Shown in pieces: positions 1 to 8,670 of a stretch of 64,000 nt of DNA; the first letter of the stretch is position 1; every line of letters starts with the position of its first letter. The translations under genes were made by a program, and so were the position numbers. The stretch is taken from the NCBI GenBank assembly GCA_023451375.1, contig JAEXZS010000004.1:62001-126000 (forward strand), written 5' to 3'. The notes below the pieces were generated by a model. The model did no database searches. It worked only from the letters and a program-made list of their open reading frames with translations, and was not told the origin of the DNA. Source of the stretch: Pseudomonadota bacterium (GTDB lineage: Bacteria > Pseudomonadota > Alphaproteobacteria > Caulobacterales > Caulobacteraceae).

Positions 1-343
1 CGGACGACAGGAACAACCCCTCAATATAGTTCCGCTTGTAGAAATTCAGCGTCAGGTCGACGACCTCCTGCACGCTGAACCGCGCCCGCTCCACGTTCGA
101 GGACGCGCGGTTGATGCAGTAGGCGCAGTCGTAGATGCAGAAGTTGGTCAGCAGGATCTTCAGCAGGCTGACGCACCGCCCGTCCGGCGTATAGGCGTGG
201 CAGATGCCCATGCCCTCGGTCGAACCCACACCCTTGCCGCCGACCGAATCTCGCTTGGACGAACCGGACGAAGAGCAGGAGGCGTCATACTTCGCCGCAT
301 CGGCCAGTACGGACAGCTTGTGACGAAGGTCGAGACGCGCCAT
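1..343 (-). CDS. Putative DNA modification/repair radical SAM protein (5' part only)
   Basis: The gene starts at the ATG complementary to 341-343 and runs off the left edge, leaving 114 codons. The translation begins MARLDLRHKLSVLADAAKYD and carries a radical SAM cluster motif C-x3-C-x2-C (CIYDCAYC, residues 69-76), followed by NRASSN. This arrangement matches the family annotated as 'putative DNA modification/repair radical SAM protein', which usually neighbours a uracil-DNA-glycosylase-like gene; that partner would lie outside the window. The family's reaction is not established. The 4Fe-4S cysteines are seen directly and the family name is recalled. The C-terminal part cannot be judged. 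Confidence 0.8.
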   Translation of the reverse strand, partial: MARLDLRHKLSVLADAAKYDASCSSSGSSKRDSVGGKGVGSTEGMGICHAYTPDGRCVSLLKILLTNFCIYDCAYCINRASSNVERARFSVQEVVDLTLNFYKRNYIEGLFLSS

Positions 344-395
344 TCGTTCATGCTATGTTCTCGCCGTTCGCCGGTCCAGCGGAGCCGTTGGCTTT

Positions 396-1361
396 TTAGC
401 GCAGCAGCTCCAGCAGCGACGTCCCGCGCAGCGAATTGATCACCTGCGCCGACGCCTCGATGGCGACCTGCGCCAGCTGCAGGTCGGTGATGGCCTGCGC
501 CGCGTCATAGCCGGTCTTGTCGATCATCAGCTTGTCCAGCGAGGTCTGCTGCGCCTCGTGCGAATCCAGCGCCTCCTCGACGTGGTTCTGCATCAGGCCG
601 TTCTTGGCCGTCTGGTTGGTGACGTCCTTGTTGGCCGCATCCAGCTTTTCCAGCTGCTTGGTCAGGAACTGCTGCACGTCGTCGCTGGGGGCGCCAGTCA
701 GCGTCCCCGCGCCGGCCGGCGTATAGGTCACCCCGTCGATCGTGACGGCGGTTCCCTCCTGATAGGCCTGGATGTTGCGGAAGATGTCCGACAGCGGCCC
801 GCCCAATTCATTAGCCAGGAAGCCGGTCTCCAGGGTGGTGTTCTCGTCGATGCGCGACTTGTGCTTCAGCGTGTCGTTGGCGAAGACATCGTCCACCGTG
901 GCGGCGGCGGTCAGGTCGCCCAGCGTCTTCGCCGTCGCCGGCAGGCCGTCCGTCCGCCCGCCGGCGAACAGATACTGCCCCTGGAATTCGCCGTTCAGAC
1001 CCGACTGCATGGTCTGGAACTGCAGCCCCAATTCGCCCATCAGGCTGTCCAGCTTGCCGGCCGACAGGGCGTTGGCGATGGCGTCGCGCGCGCCGGTTCC
1101 TCCAGCGTAGATCTGACCCATCGCCAGATCCTGGGCGTCCAGCCGACCGGCGGCCGTCTTGCCCGCCTCGACGAAGCCCTGCAGCCGCGCCTGGGTCGAC
1201 TTCAGCGAGGTAATCGATTCCGACTGCCGGCCGTAGCCCGCCATGTCGGTGGCGATGCGGCCGCTGTCGATCCGCTCCTGCGCCTGCTGCGCCCGGCTCT
1301 GGGCGCTCATCAGATCCAGCAGGGCGGACTGGTAGTTGGAGAAGGTGGCGACGCGGGTCAT
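396..1361 (-). CDS. flgL: Flagellar hook-filament junction protein FlgL
   Basis: FlgL (HAP3) joins the hook to the flagellin filament and is secreted by the flagellar export apparatus. The protein has 321 residues with flagellin-like coiled ends: an N-terminal segment beginning MTRVATFSNYQSALLDL and a C-terminal helix ending in SLRGTSLLELLR. ATG at 1361 is preferred to the in-frame GTG one codon upstream because ATG overlaps the flgK stop in a TGATG junction, which implies translational coupling. The size is normal for FlgL. It is the last gene of the flgK-flgL unit. Confidence 0.93.
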   Translation of the reverse strand: MTRVATFSNYQSALLDLMSAQSRAQQAQERIDSGRIATDMAGYGRQSESITSLKSTQARLQGFVEAGKTAAGRLDAQDLAMGQIYAGGTGARDAIANALSAGKLDSLMGELGLQFQTMQSGLNGEFQGQYLFAGGRTDGLPATAKTLGDLTAAATVDDVFANDTLKHKSRIDENTTLETGFLANELGGPLSDIFRNIQAYQEGTAVTIDGVTYTPAGAGTLTGAPSDDVQQFLTKQLEKLDAANKDVTNQTAKNGLMQNHVEEALDSHEAQQTSLDKLMIDKTGYDAAQAITDLQLAQVAIEASAQVINSLRGTSLLELLR

Positions 1362-3475
1362 CACAGCATCCCGAGCAAGGTGTCGTACATGTCGCTGGCC
1401 GCCTGGATCAGGCGCGCCGAGGCGTTATAGGCCTGCTGATAGGTGGTCATGTTGACGAGTTCCTCGTCCATGTTGACCCCCTCCTTGGCCTGGCGGCGAT
1501 TGTTGGCCTCGTCCAGTACGGCTGAGGCGGACTTGCTGCGGCTCTCGGCGGCCGAGGCCCGGCTGCCGATGTCGCCCGCGAAGTCCGAAGCATAGGCCGA
1601 CAGGGTCTTGGACCCGGCCGCCGCTCCGCCCGCCGCCGAAAAGCCGACGGTTCGCTTGCCAATGTCCGACAGCGCCAGCCCGCCGCGACCGTCGCCGGCG
1701 CTCAGGGCGGACTCGCCCGCCGCCGCCGACAGGTTCAGCTGCGCCAGGGCCAGCTTGGCCGGGTTCTGCTGGATGTCCTGGCGGACCGAGAAGGTCTCCG
1801 ACCGCGTCGCGCGCACCCCGCCGATGCCGAACAGCTCGGACATCGACATGCCGGACGGCGTCTGCACGGTCGTGTCGCGCAGCACGTCCATCGTCGGCGC
1901 CGGGCTGCCGTTGGCCTTGAAGCTGAGCGCCCCGGCGGCGTCCAGGCTGAAGGCGCCGTACCGGCCGACGCCCGTCACGGGATTGTTCAGGGCGGTCAGC
2001 AGTTCGCTCATCGTGCCCGCGCCCGCCGGAACGGCCACGGTGATGTCGCGCATCCGCGCCCCATCCTCGCCGCTGAAGCGGAAGGTGAGGCTCTCGCCCG
2101 GGGTGAAGCCGTGCTGCGATGAAAGGGTCAGCCCGGTGTCGTATGTCGCCGGCCCATCGCTGACGACCAGGTCGTTCAGTCCGAACCAGTGCGAGAAACC
2201 CTTGCCGTTCTTGCTGCTGGGATCGGTTGCATCATCGGCTATGGCGACCCCGTTGCCGCCCGCCCCATCCAGCTTCAGCACGCCGTTGGAGAAGCTGGCC
2301 GTCGCCGCCCCGCCCAGCTGTCCGTTCAGCACGGTCAGGAAGGTGGTCGGGTCGGCGGCCACGCCGTTGATCGTCATCGTGCCGCCCGAGAAGACGATCT
2401 CGGCCTGGCCCTGGACCACGCCGTTGGCGTCCACGGCGGCGATGGTCGTCGTTCCGGTGAAGCCGGCCAGGGCGGTCTCCAGCGACTGCCCGATGTTGCG
2501 GCCGGTCAGGGTCGTCGGCGGCGGCACGCTGCTGCTGGCGTTGTGCGCGCGGTTCAGCTCGTCGGCGATCCGCGCTGTAAGTTCCGCCAGACGCTCCGCC
2601 GCGGCCGGGGCGTCCTTGTCGCGCATCTCGACCAGCCCCCGGATCTCGCCCGAGCCGATGCCTTCCAGCGCCAGCGACCGCGCCCCGCTGGGCTCGGTCA
2701 GCCAGATGTCGTTGAAGGCGGTCGTCGGTCCCACCGTCCCGGCCGGCGCATAGGACAGGGTCGCATGCCCCTCGCCCACCAGGGTCGCGCCGGTGTTGGT
2801 CCGGATCGTCACCCCGCCGTTGGCGCGGGGCTCGACCTTGACGTCCATCAGCTCGGACAGCTGGTTGATCAGGTTCAGCTGGGCGTTCTCGGCTCCCGTC
2901 GCGTCCTGGCCGGTCACCGCCGCCGTGGCGATGGTCTTGTTCAGCTTGTCGATCTCTTCCAGCAGCGGATTGACCGCCGCCACCGCGCCGCCCAGGCGGC
3001 TGTCGGCCTCCTGCCGCAGCGACTGGATGCGCTGCGAGATCGACTTGGCCTCGTTGAACAGGGCCTGAGTCTGGTAGATGGCGTCCTGGCGCGCCGGCGA
3101 CGAGGTCGGCATTTCCGCCAGCGAGGCGAAGTTGGCGAACAGGTCGTCGATGTCCCCAAACAAGCCGCCGTCGCCGCTGGGGTCGCCGAACGCCGTCTGG
3201 ATCTGGTCGTACAGCTCATGCCGCACCTGATAGCGAGCGGCGTCGGCGCTGGCGCTGTAGCCGGCGGCCTGCAGGAACCGGTCGGTCGCCAGCCGAACGC
3301 GTGCGACGTCGACGCCGGCGCCATAGCCGTTGGCCACGGCGGCCGACTGCTCGACCACCTTGCGGACGTATCCGGGCGTGTTGACGTTCGAGATATTGTC
3401 CGAGACGACCCGCAGCTGGCTCTGGGCCGTCTGCAGTCCGGACATGCCGATGTTCATGATCGAGTTCAGAGACAC
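1361..3475 (-). CDS. flgK: Flagellar hook-associated protein FlgK
   Basis: FlgK (HAP1) is the first hook-filament junction protein. This 704-residue protein shows the axial-protein N-terminal signature (SDNISNVNTPGY, about residues 25-36) and the conserved C-terminal helix (NMTTYQQAYNASARLI). The long central region is family-typical and variable. The gene is transcribed divergently from fliK-flgD-flgE and overlaps flgL by one base. About 140 bases upstream of its ATG lies a sigma-54 promoter on the same strand, and its untranslated leader holds an IHF match and two ftr-like sites. This resembles the flaN unit of Caulobacter crescentus. Confidence 0.95.
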   Translation of the reverse strand: MSLNSIMNIGMSGLQTAQSQLRVVSDNISNVNTPGYVRKVVEQSAAVANGYGAGVDVARVRLATDRFLQAAGYSASADAARYQVRHELYDQIQTAFGDPSGDGGLFGDIDDLFANFASLAEMPTSSPARQDAIYQTQALFNEAKSISQRIQSLRQEADSRLGGAVAAVNPLLEEIDKLNKTIATAAVTGQDATGAENAQLNLINQLSELMDVKVEPRANGGVTIRTNTGATLVGEGHATLSYAPAGTVGPTTAFNDIWLTEPSGARSLALEGIGSGEIRGLVEMRDKDAPAAAERLAELTARIADELNRAHNASSSVPPPTTLTGRNIGQSLETALAGFTGTTTIAAVDANGVVQGQAEIVFSGGTMTINGVAADPTTFLTVLNGQLGGAATASFSNGVLKLDGAGGNGVAIADDATDPSSKNGKGFSHWFGLNDLVVSDGPATYDTGLTLSSQHGFTPGESLTFRFSGEDGARMRDITVAVPAGAGTMSELLTALNNPVTGVGRYGAFSLDAAGALSFKANGSPAPTMDVLRDTTVQTPSGMSMSELFGIGGVRATRSETFSVRQDIQQNPAKLALAQLNLSAAAGESALSAGDGRGGLALSDIGKRTVGFSAAGGAAAGSKTLSAYASDFAGDIGSRASAAESRSKSASAVLDEANNRRQAKEGVNMDEELVNMTTYQQAYNASARLIQAASDMYDTLLGML

Positions 3476-3506
3476 GGCTGATCCCCTCTCGCCACGCGGG
3501 CTGCCC

Positions 3507-3544
3507 CCGGCAAGCCTTGCCCGGCCGAGCGCAATTCTTGCCCG
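3507..3544. promoter_or_regulatory. Two ftr-like FlbD sites in the flgK leader
   Basis: Two adjacent near-palindromes are visible: CCGGCAAGCCTTGCCCGG at 3507-3524 and GCAATTCTTGCCCG at 3531-3544. They resemble Caulobacter ftr enhancer elements, bound by the sigma-54 activator FlbD, whose core is GGCA-N-TGCC-like. Both lie downstream of the predicted flgK transcription start (about 3614). This matches the downstream ftr2/ftr3 placement described for flaN in C. crescentus. The assignment is by motif and position. Confidence 0.6.
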
Positions 3545-3567
3545 TCGCCGCGATGGTTGGGTCGCAG

Positions 3568-3580
3568 CAAGACATTGATT
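3568..3580 (-). promoter_or_regulatory. IHF-binding consensus match
   Basis: On the minus strand the sequence reads AATCAATGTCTTG, a full match to the IHF consensus WATCAANNNNTTR. It lies between the ftr-like pair (3507-3544) and the sigma-54 promoter (3626-3640), where DNA bending would bring an enhancer-bound activator to RNA polymerase. Confidence 0.6.
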
Positions 3581-3625
3581 TCACTAGATGTGCGGCCAGG
3601 AGACGCGTTCATGCGATCTCACGGC

Positions 3626-3640
3626 GCAAGGGCCGGGCCA
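3626..3640 (-). promoter_or_regulatory. Sigma-54 promoter for flgK-flgL
   Basis: The minus strand reads TGGCCCGGCCCTTGC: the -24 GG and -12 GC are at exact sigma-54 spacing (TGGC-N7-TTGC). The predicted start is near 3614, giving a leader of about 140 bases before the flgK ATG at 3475. Confidence 0.8.
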
Positions 3641-3673
3641 ACGAGAAAGCCGCTTTGACCGTCGCTTCAGCCG

Positions 3674-3691
3674 CCCGGCAAAATTGCGCGG
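3674..3691. promoter_or_regulatory. ftr-like enhancer between the two sigma-54 promoters
   Basis: CCCGGCAAAATTGCGCGG is an imperfect palindrome similar to Caulobacter ftr elements. It lies about 105 bases upstream of the -24 element of the fliK promoter, the usual enhancer distance, and about 40 bases behind the flgK promoter. It could therefore act on both units. Confidence 0.55.
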
Positions 3692-3786
3692 GGCACGGCA
3701 AGAATGGACAGCCGCCTGAAGCACGGCCGTCGTAGCCGATTGCCGTACCCTCATGATTTCGTTCGTCATTTTGTCTTGACTGCGTT

Positions 3787-3801
3787 TGGCCCGACGCTTG
3801 C
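3787..3801 (+). promoter_or_regulatory. Sigma-54 promoter for fliK-flgD-flgE
   Basis: TGGCCCGACGCTTGC has the invariant GG and GC at correct spacing. Transcription would start near 3812. The GTG at 3805 thus falls upstream of the expected start, so translation of fliK must begin further downstream. Confidence 0.8.
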
Positions 3802-3867
3802 GACGTGGGCGACGAACATTCTGGCGCAGCAGGCGCCGCCTCTGTTTCGAAAGCCGCCTGCGCGCTC

Positions 3868-5934
3868 ATGCCCTCCGCCGCCGCCTTCCTCGCCGCCGTC
3901 GTCCCGGCCCCCGCCGGGACTGGCGCGACCGCGTCCGGCGGTCAGGGCGAAGCGGCCCTCGCGTTCGCGGCGGCCCTCGCCCAGGTGTCTCAAGCCGGTT
4001 CGAGCCGCGCTGCACCCGCCGACGAATCCGCGCCGCAGACGCTGAGCGCGACGCCGCCCCAACCCGGCCTGCTGAAAACGGCGCGACATGCCGCCCTGGC
4101 CCTTGATGCGCTGAAGGCGGAAGCGGAGCCGGCCCCCGCAGATCTCGCCCCCGTCCAGGCGGATGCCATTGCATTGCCCGCCCAGCCTGTCGCCTCGATC
4201 GACGAGCCCTCGGCTGATGTCGAACCGGCCGGCGAAAAAGCTCCCGCGCCGGTTGACGCCATATCGGAGGACGCCTCCGTGACGGTCACGGCTCCAACGG
4301 CGATCGCTCCACAAGCCCCCGCCGCCGCACCGCCGACGCCGGCTCAACCCGAAAAGATCGCGCACGAAACCATTGAGCGCGCGCCTGCCGAGATGGAGCC
4401 CACCGTCGCGCCGGCGACTGTCAAAGTTGTCGATCTGCCCGCTCCCGCCGCGCAGATCGAAAACGAGGGCGCGTCCGAGCCGACGCCTGCCCCATCGCTG
4501 ACGGCCGCCCCCGCCATCGCCGAAACGGAGGCGGAGACAGAGGTCGTCTCGCCCGAGGCCAAGATTCCGGCCGCTGTGGAAACGCCCGTCGTCACGACGC
4601 CTGCGACGCCCGCGATGCCCGCAGCTTCGCCCATCGCATCTCCGATGGCCTCGATCGACCGCGCGGCTGCTCCGGCCGCCGCTCAACCGGCGCCCGCACC
4701 CGTCAAGGCCCAGCCTGTTCCGCCCGAGAGCGACAAGGCTCCGCCACCAAGTGCCGACTCCGTTCAAGCCCGCGATACCCGCGATGTGGCCTTGAACACG
4801 CCTCCGTCACAGACCGAGGCCGTCGCAGGCTCCGTGGTGGTGAAGGCACGGACGCTGACGCCGGCGATCGCGGAAGAAGCCGCGCCCAAACCTGCGGCGG
4901 AGAAGACCTCACCCGCCTCCGCGCCGACGGCTCAAACCGTCGCGCCCGCCCCCGCGCCCGCGCCATCTCTCGCGCCATCTCTCGCGACGCCCATGACCCC
5001 GGCTCAAACCTCGTCCAAGGCAGCCGTCGCTCCGGCCGCTGTTTCCGTTCAGGAAATCCCGGAAGACGGGGCTGAACCGGTCACGGCGACAATCGAGACC
5101 TCCGAAGCGACGGGCGAGGTCGAGACGGCGAAGGCGGATGTCGCCCCCTCGACGCCACGCCTCGACGTCCCGGTGCCGCCGCGCACCCTGCGCGAGCCGC
5201 CCCGCATCCATGACCGCGTCGCCGCCGTGAGCCAGGACGCCGCTCCCGTGACCACCGACACGGACCAGGCCGGCGCGACGACAGCCGCCGCCCAACCCGC
5301 CTCCACGGGCGGATCGCAAACCACGACGACCGCGCCGCAGATCACCGTCTCGGAGACGCCGACCCCGCTGCAACCAGCCCCCGCGACCTCCGACGCGCCG
5401 CAAGCCCCGCTGGACGCCCTCGTCGAGACGACGCGCGCCCCGGAATCGGCCGCCGCCTCCGCCAGCCGCGACCTGTCCTTCTCCCAGCTGTCGCGCGCGA
5501 CGGTCGAGACCACGGCCCATCTGGCGGCGACCATCGCTCGCAAGCTTGAAGGCCGCTCGACCCGCTTCGACATGGTGCTGACGCCCGAGGATCTGGGCCG
5601 TGTCGACGTCAGCCTCGAGATCGACTCCGACGGCCAGCTGGCCGCCCGCCTGGCCTTCGACAATCCCGCCGCCGCCGCCGACCTGCGCAGCCGCGCCGAC
5701 GAACTGCGCCGCCAGCTTCAGGACGCCGGCTTCCAGGTGACGAGCGACTCCCTGGACTTCTCCCAGCGTGATCCGTCCTCGGGCGGCGGCGCCTTCGATC
5801 GCCAGCAGCAGCGCAACGCCCTGTTCGCCGGCGGATCGCGCCTCGCCGTCCAGGCCGACCTCGCCGCCGCGCCGCCCGTCGGCGCCTGGACCAACCATTC
5901 CCTGACGCCCGACCGCGTCGATGTGAGGGTCTGA
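3868..5934 (+). CDS. fliK: Flagellar hook-length control protein FliK
   Basis: FliK measures hook length and switches export specificity from hook to filament subunits. From ATG 3868 the protein has 688 residues. Most of it is a low-complexity Ala/Pro/Thr/Glu-rich region, as expected for a molecular ruler, followed by a C-terminal Flg_hook domain in roughly the last 130 residues (TRFDMVLTPEDLGRVDVSLE, then a segment with LRSRADELRRQLQDAGF). The frame is open from GTG 3805, but that codon lies between the -12 element and the expected transcription start, so ATG 3868 was chosen; no strong ribosome-binding site is visible. flgD follows after 4 bases. The position corresponds to flbG of the Caulobacter hook operon. 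Confidence 0.88.
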   Translation: MPSAAAFLAAVVPAPAGTGATASGGQGEAALAFAAALAQVSQAGSSRAAPADESAPQTLSATPPQPGLLKTARHAALALDALKAEAEPAPADLAPVQADAIALPAQPVASIDEPSADVEPAGEKAPAPVDAISEDASVTVTAPTAIAPQAPAAAPPTPAQPEKIAHETIERAPAEMEPTVAPATVKVVDLPAPAAQIENEGASEPTPAPSLTAAPAIAETEAETEVVSPEAKIPAAVETPVVTTPATPAMPAASPIASPMASIDRAAAPAAAQPAPAPVKAQPVPPESDKAPPPSADSVQARDTRDVALNTPPSQTEAVAGSVVVKARTLTPAIAEEAAPKPAAEKTSPASAPTAQTVAPAPAPAPSLAPSLATPMTPAQTSSKAAVAPAAVSVQEIPEDGAEPVTATIETSEATGEVETAKADVAPSTPRLDVPVPPRTLREPPRIHDRVAAVSQDAAPVTTDTDQAGATTAAAQPASTGGSQTTTTAPQITVSETPTPLQPAPATSDAPQAPLDALVETTRAPESAAASASRDLSFSQLSRATVETTAHLAATIARKLEGRSTRFDMVLTPEDLGRVDVSLEIDSDGQLAARLAFDNPAAAADLRSRADELRRQLQDAGFQVTSDSLDFSQRDPSSGGGAFDRQQQRNALFAGGSRLAVQADLAAAPPVGAWTNHSLTPDRVDVRV

Positions 5935-5938
5935 CACC

Positions 5939-6667
5939 ATGGCCAACGCCATTTCTTCCGTCGACGCCTCGGGCCGCCTGAACGCCGGTTCGGTCGCCCT
6001 GTTCGACAACTTCGAGACCTTCCTGACCCTGTTGACCACGCAGATGCGGAACCAGGACCCGCTCTCGCCGCTGGATTCCAACGAGTTCACCGCCCAGCTG
6101 ACCCAGATGGCCGGCGTGGAGCAGCAGCTGCTGACCAACGACCTGCTGACCAGCCTGGTCGCGGCCCAGGCGGGCGGCGGCCTGGACAATGCGTCGAACT
6201 ATATCGGCAAGAACGTCACCGCCGCCTGGACCGCGACCTCGTTCGAGGACGGCGAGGCGACCTGGTCCTACGAACTGGCCGAGGACGCCGAGGACGTGAC
6301 CCTGCAGGTTGTCGACAGCAAGGGCGCCGTGGTGTGGGAGGGCGACGCTCCGGACAAGTCGTCCGGCATCCATTCCTTTACCTGGGACGGACAGCTGAAG
6401 GGCGGCGACAAGCTGGACGAGGACGGCGGCGTCTACACCCTGAAGGTCACCGCCACCAACGAGGCCGGCGGCAAGATCGACAGCCAGGCCCTGATCCAGG
6501 GCCGCGTCACCGGCGTCGAGATGTACGACGGCCAGCCCTATCTGGTGATCGGCGACTCCATCCTTCCGCTTTCGACCGTGATCTCACTGAACGAGATCAG
6601 GGCGGATGACGATTCCAACGACGATACGGAGAATCCGGACGTCCCGACCGAGGAGGCGGCCGCATGA
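5939..6667 (+). CDS. flgD: Flagellar hook capping protein FlgD
   Basis: FlgD forms the scaffold cap on which hook subunits assemble. The 242-residue protein contains the characteristic N-terminal FlgD segment (FETFLTLLTTQMRNQDPLSP, then SNEFTAQLTQMAGVEQQL), followed by a FlgD Ig-like/tudor region with SGIHSFTWDGQ near residue 145. The C-terminus is an acidic tail. It sits between fliK and flgE in one direction, 4 bases after fliK, so it is very probably in the same sigma-54 operon. Confidence 0.95.
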   Translation: MANAISSVDASGRLNAGSVALFDNFETFLTLLTTQMRNQDPLSPLDSNEFTAQLTQMAGVEQQLLTNDLLTSLVAAQAGGGLDNASNYIGKNVTAAWTATSFEDGEATWSYELAEDAEDVTLQVVDSKGAVVWEGDAPDKSSGIHSFTWDGQLKGGDKLDEDGGVYTLKVTATNEAGGKIDSQALIQGRVTGVEMYDGQPYLVIGDSILPLSTVISLNEIRADDDSNDDTENPDVPTEEAAA

Positions 6668-6716
6668 CGCGCTCCGCCGCCTTTTCGATGACCGTTTCGC
6701 TTGAGGAGCGACCCCA

Positions 6717-8498
6717 ATGAGTCTCAACAGCGCCATGCTGGCCGGCGTATCCGGCCTGGCTTCCAACTCCGCCGCCCTGGCCGCGATCTCGCAGAACATC
6801 GCGAACGTGAACACCGTGGGCTACAAGCGCACCCAGGGCGAGTTCCAGACCCTGGTCAACAGCCAGTCCAAGGCCGGCGGCGGCTATTCCGCCGGCGGCG
6901 TCTCGCTCAGCGCCCGCTCCTTCATCAGCCAGGAAGGCCAGCTGCAGCGCACCACCGAGTCGACCGACCTGGCCGTCGACGGCCAGGGCTTCTTCGTAGT
7001 GACCGACAAGGCCGAGGGCGTCGCCCCGACCGATACCCGTCTGTTCACTCGCGCCGGCGCCTTCCGCGTCGACAATCTCGGCTATCTGAAGAACAGCGCG
7101 GGTCTGTACCTGCAGGGCTGGCCGGTGGACTCCAACGGCGAGATCTCGACCGACCCGTCGGATCTGTCGCGCCTGCGCTCGATCAACATCGGCACCGTCG
7201 GCGGCACCGCCGAACCGACCACGCGGGTTCAGATAAACGCCAACCTGCGCTCGACCCAGGAGGTTTCGACGGCTGCAGCGCCGAACGCCTATGATCGCGT
7301 CGAGGACAACGCCGTCCCGCCGGTGGCGCACGATCTGACGGTCAACTACAAGCGCACGGCCGCCAACACCTATGAGGTGACCATCAAGAGCGGCGTAACG
7401 ACCATCACAGGCTCGGCCGTCTATGACGCCACGGGCGCCCTGACCAGCTTCACGCCGAGCGCCGGAACCAACGGTTCGGCTACCGCCACCGCGACCCAGA
7501 TCACCATCACGCCCACGACGGGCACGGCGCCGCCGGTTGCGGGCACGCCCTACGTCATCGACTTCGCCGACATCGGCATGGCGAACAGCAACATCGCCCG
7601 GACGAAGTACGACCCCCAAGTCAACTCGATGGCCATGTACAATGCCGAAGACGATAACCCCGTCGGCGTGAAGCCCGACTTCAAGATGAATATCCCGGTG
7701 TCGGACTCGAAGGGCGGTCAGCGCAACCTGGAGATCCGTTTCCTGAAGAGCGACCAGCCGAACCAGTGGTATGCTGAAATCGTCGCCGTTCCAGCGGAGG
7801 ACGTCGTGACCGGCGCTCCCTACGCCAACGGCCAGATCAAGACGGGCCTGATCGCCTTCACGCCGTCGGGCCGCCTGGATGTCGAGACAATGCAATCCTG
7901 GCCGGCGGGAACGGGTCTGTTCGACGACCCGACCCAGGCGACGCTGTCTTTCCTGGAATCGGACCCCTCGAACACCGTCGATCCGCTAGATCCCGACGAT
8001 AACTTCAAGATCAAATGGGCGGACGGCCTGGGCATCGCGGCCCAGACGGTGACGCTGGACCTGAACACCTCGGCCGGCGGTCTCAGCCAGTTGAACACGG
8101 CTTCGGTGGTGCAGTCGACCATCACCAACGGCACCGCCTTCGGAAATCTGAGCGAGATCACCATCGACGACAGCGGCTTCGTCACCGCCATCTTCGACAA
8201 CGGCGTCATGCGTCGCATCGCACAGGTGGCCATCGCCACCTTCCCGAGCCCTGACAGTCTCCGGGAGGTGTCGGGCAACGCTTACGCCGTCAGCCTGCAG
8301 TCCGGCACCTTCAATCTGAAGGCCGCGGGAACCGGCGGCGCGGGCTTCATCGCCGCCCAGCAGCTGGAAGCCTCGACCGTTGATCTGTCTCAGGAATTCA
8401 CCAGCCTGATCACGACCCAGCGGGCCTATTCCGCCTCGTCCAAGATCATCACCACGGCCGACGAAATGCTGGCCGAACTGATCAACATCAAACGCTGA
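6717..8498 (+). CDS. flgE: Flagellar hook protein FlgE
   Basis: FlgE is the hook subunit. The protein has 593 residues, similar to the long hook proteins of Caulobacteraceae. The N-terminal rod/hook signature (SQNIANVNTVGYKR, about residues 24-37) and the C-terminal axial helix (EFTSLITTQRAYSASSKIIT) are both intact. A good ribosome-binding site (GAGGAG) precedes ATG 6717. No separate sigma-54 promoter is visible in the 49-base gap after flgD, so expression is probably from the fliK promoter. sciP follows downstream. Confidence 0.95.
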   Translation: MSLNSAMLAGVSGLASNSAALAAISQNIANVNTVGYKRTQGEFQTLVNSQSKAGGGYSAGGVSLSARSFISQEGQLQRTTESTDLAVDGQGFFVVTDKAEGVAPTDTRLFTRAGAFRVDNLGYLKNSAGLYLQGWPVDSNGEISTDPSDLSRLRSINIGTVGGTAEPTTRVQINANLRSTQEVSTAAAPNAYDRVEDNAVPPVAHDLTVNYKRTAANTYEVTIKSGVTTITGSAVYDATGALTSFTPSAGTNGSATATATQITITPTTGTAPPVAGTPYVIDFADIGMANSNIARTKYDPQVNSMAMYNAEDDNPVGVKPDFKMNIPVSDSKGGQRNLEIRFLKSDQPNQWYAEIVAVPAEDVVTGAPYANGQIKTGLIAFTPSGRLDVETMQSWPAGTGLFDDPTQATLSFLESDPSNTVDPLDPDDNFKIKWADGLGIAAQTVTLDLNTSAGGLSQLNTASVVQSTITNGTAFGNLSEITIDDSGFVTAIFDNGVMRRIAQVAIATFPSPDSLREVSGNAYAVSLQSGTFNLKAAGTGGAGFIAAQQLEASTVDLSQEFTSLITTQRAYSASSKIITTADEMLAELINIKR

Positions 8499-8519
8499 TC
8501 GCCAAGTAGGTAATCATTA

Positions 8520-8532
8520 GACTCAATGAATC
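8520..8532. promoter_or_regulatory. Pair of GANTC (CcrM) methylation sites upstream of sciP
   Basis: GACTC (8520-8524) and GAATC (8528-8532) lie 8 bases apart in the flgE-sciP gap. GANTC is the CcrM target. Paired sites near promoters in Caulobacteraceae often mark genes whose transcription responds to hemimethylation through GcrA. The sites are seen; the role is inferred. Confidence 0.45.
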
Positions 8533-8601
8533 GTCGCTCAACCATCGTTGAGATTGTCGCAAGTGGAGGGGCGGACGTTAGCCGTTCCTTCACCACGACG
8601 C

Positions 8602-8616
8602 TTAAACGGCCCTTAG
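8602..8616 (+). promoter_or_regulatory. CtrA-like binding site upstream of sciP
   Basis: TTAAACGGCCCTTAG fits TTAA-N7-TTAA with one mismatch in the second half-site. A weaker TTAG-N7-TTCA lies just upstream (8578-8592). In C. crescentus sciP is in the CtrA regulon and SciP in turn blocks CtrA-dependent transcription, so a CtrA site here is expected. The site is 55 bases before the start codon. Confidence 0.6.
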
Positions 8617-8670
8617 CGGCGGGCGCGTACTTTCACCGGACTACGGTGTTGGTGAAAGAGGCATAAGCCC

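Noticed and set aside
3805..3867. GTG 3805 as the fliK start
   Set aside because: It lies before the expected sigma-54 transcription start.
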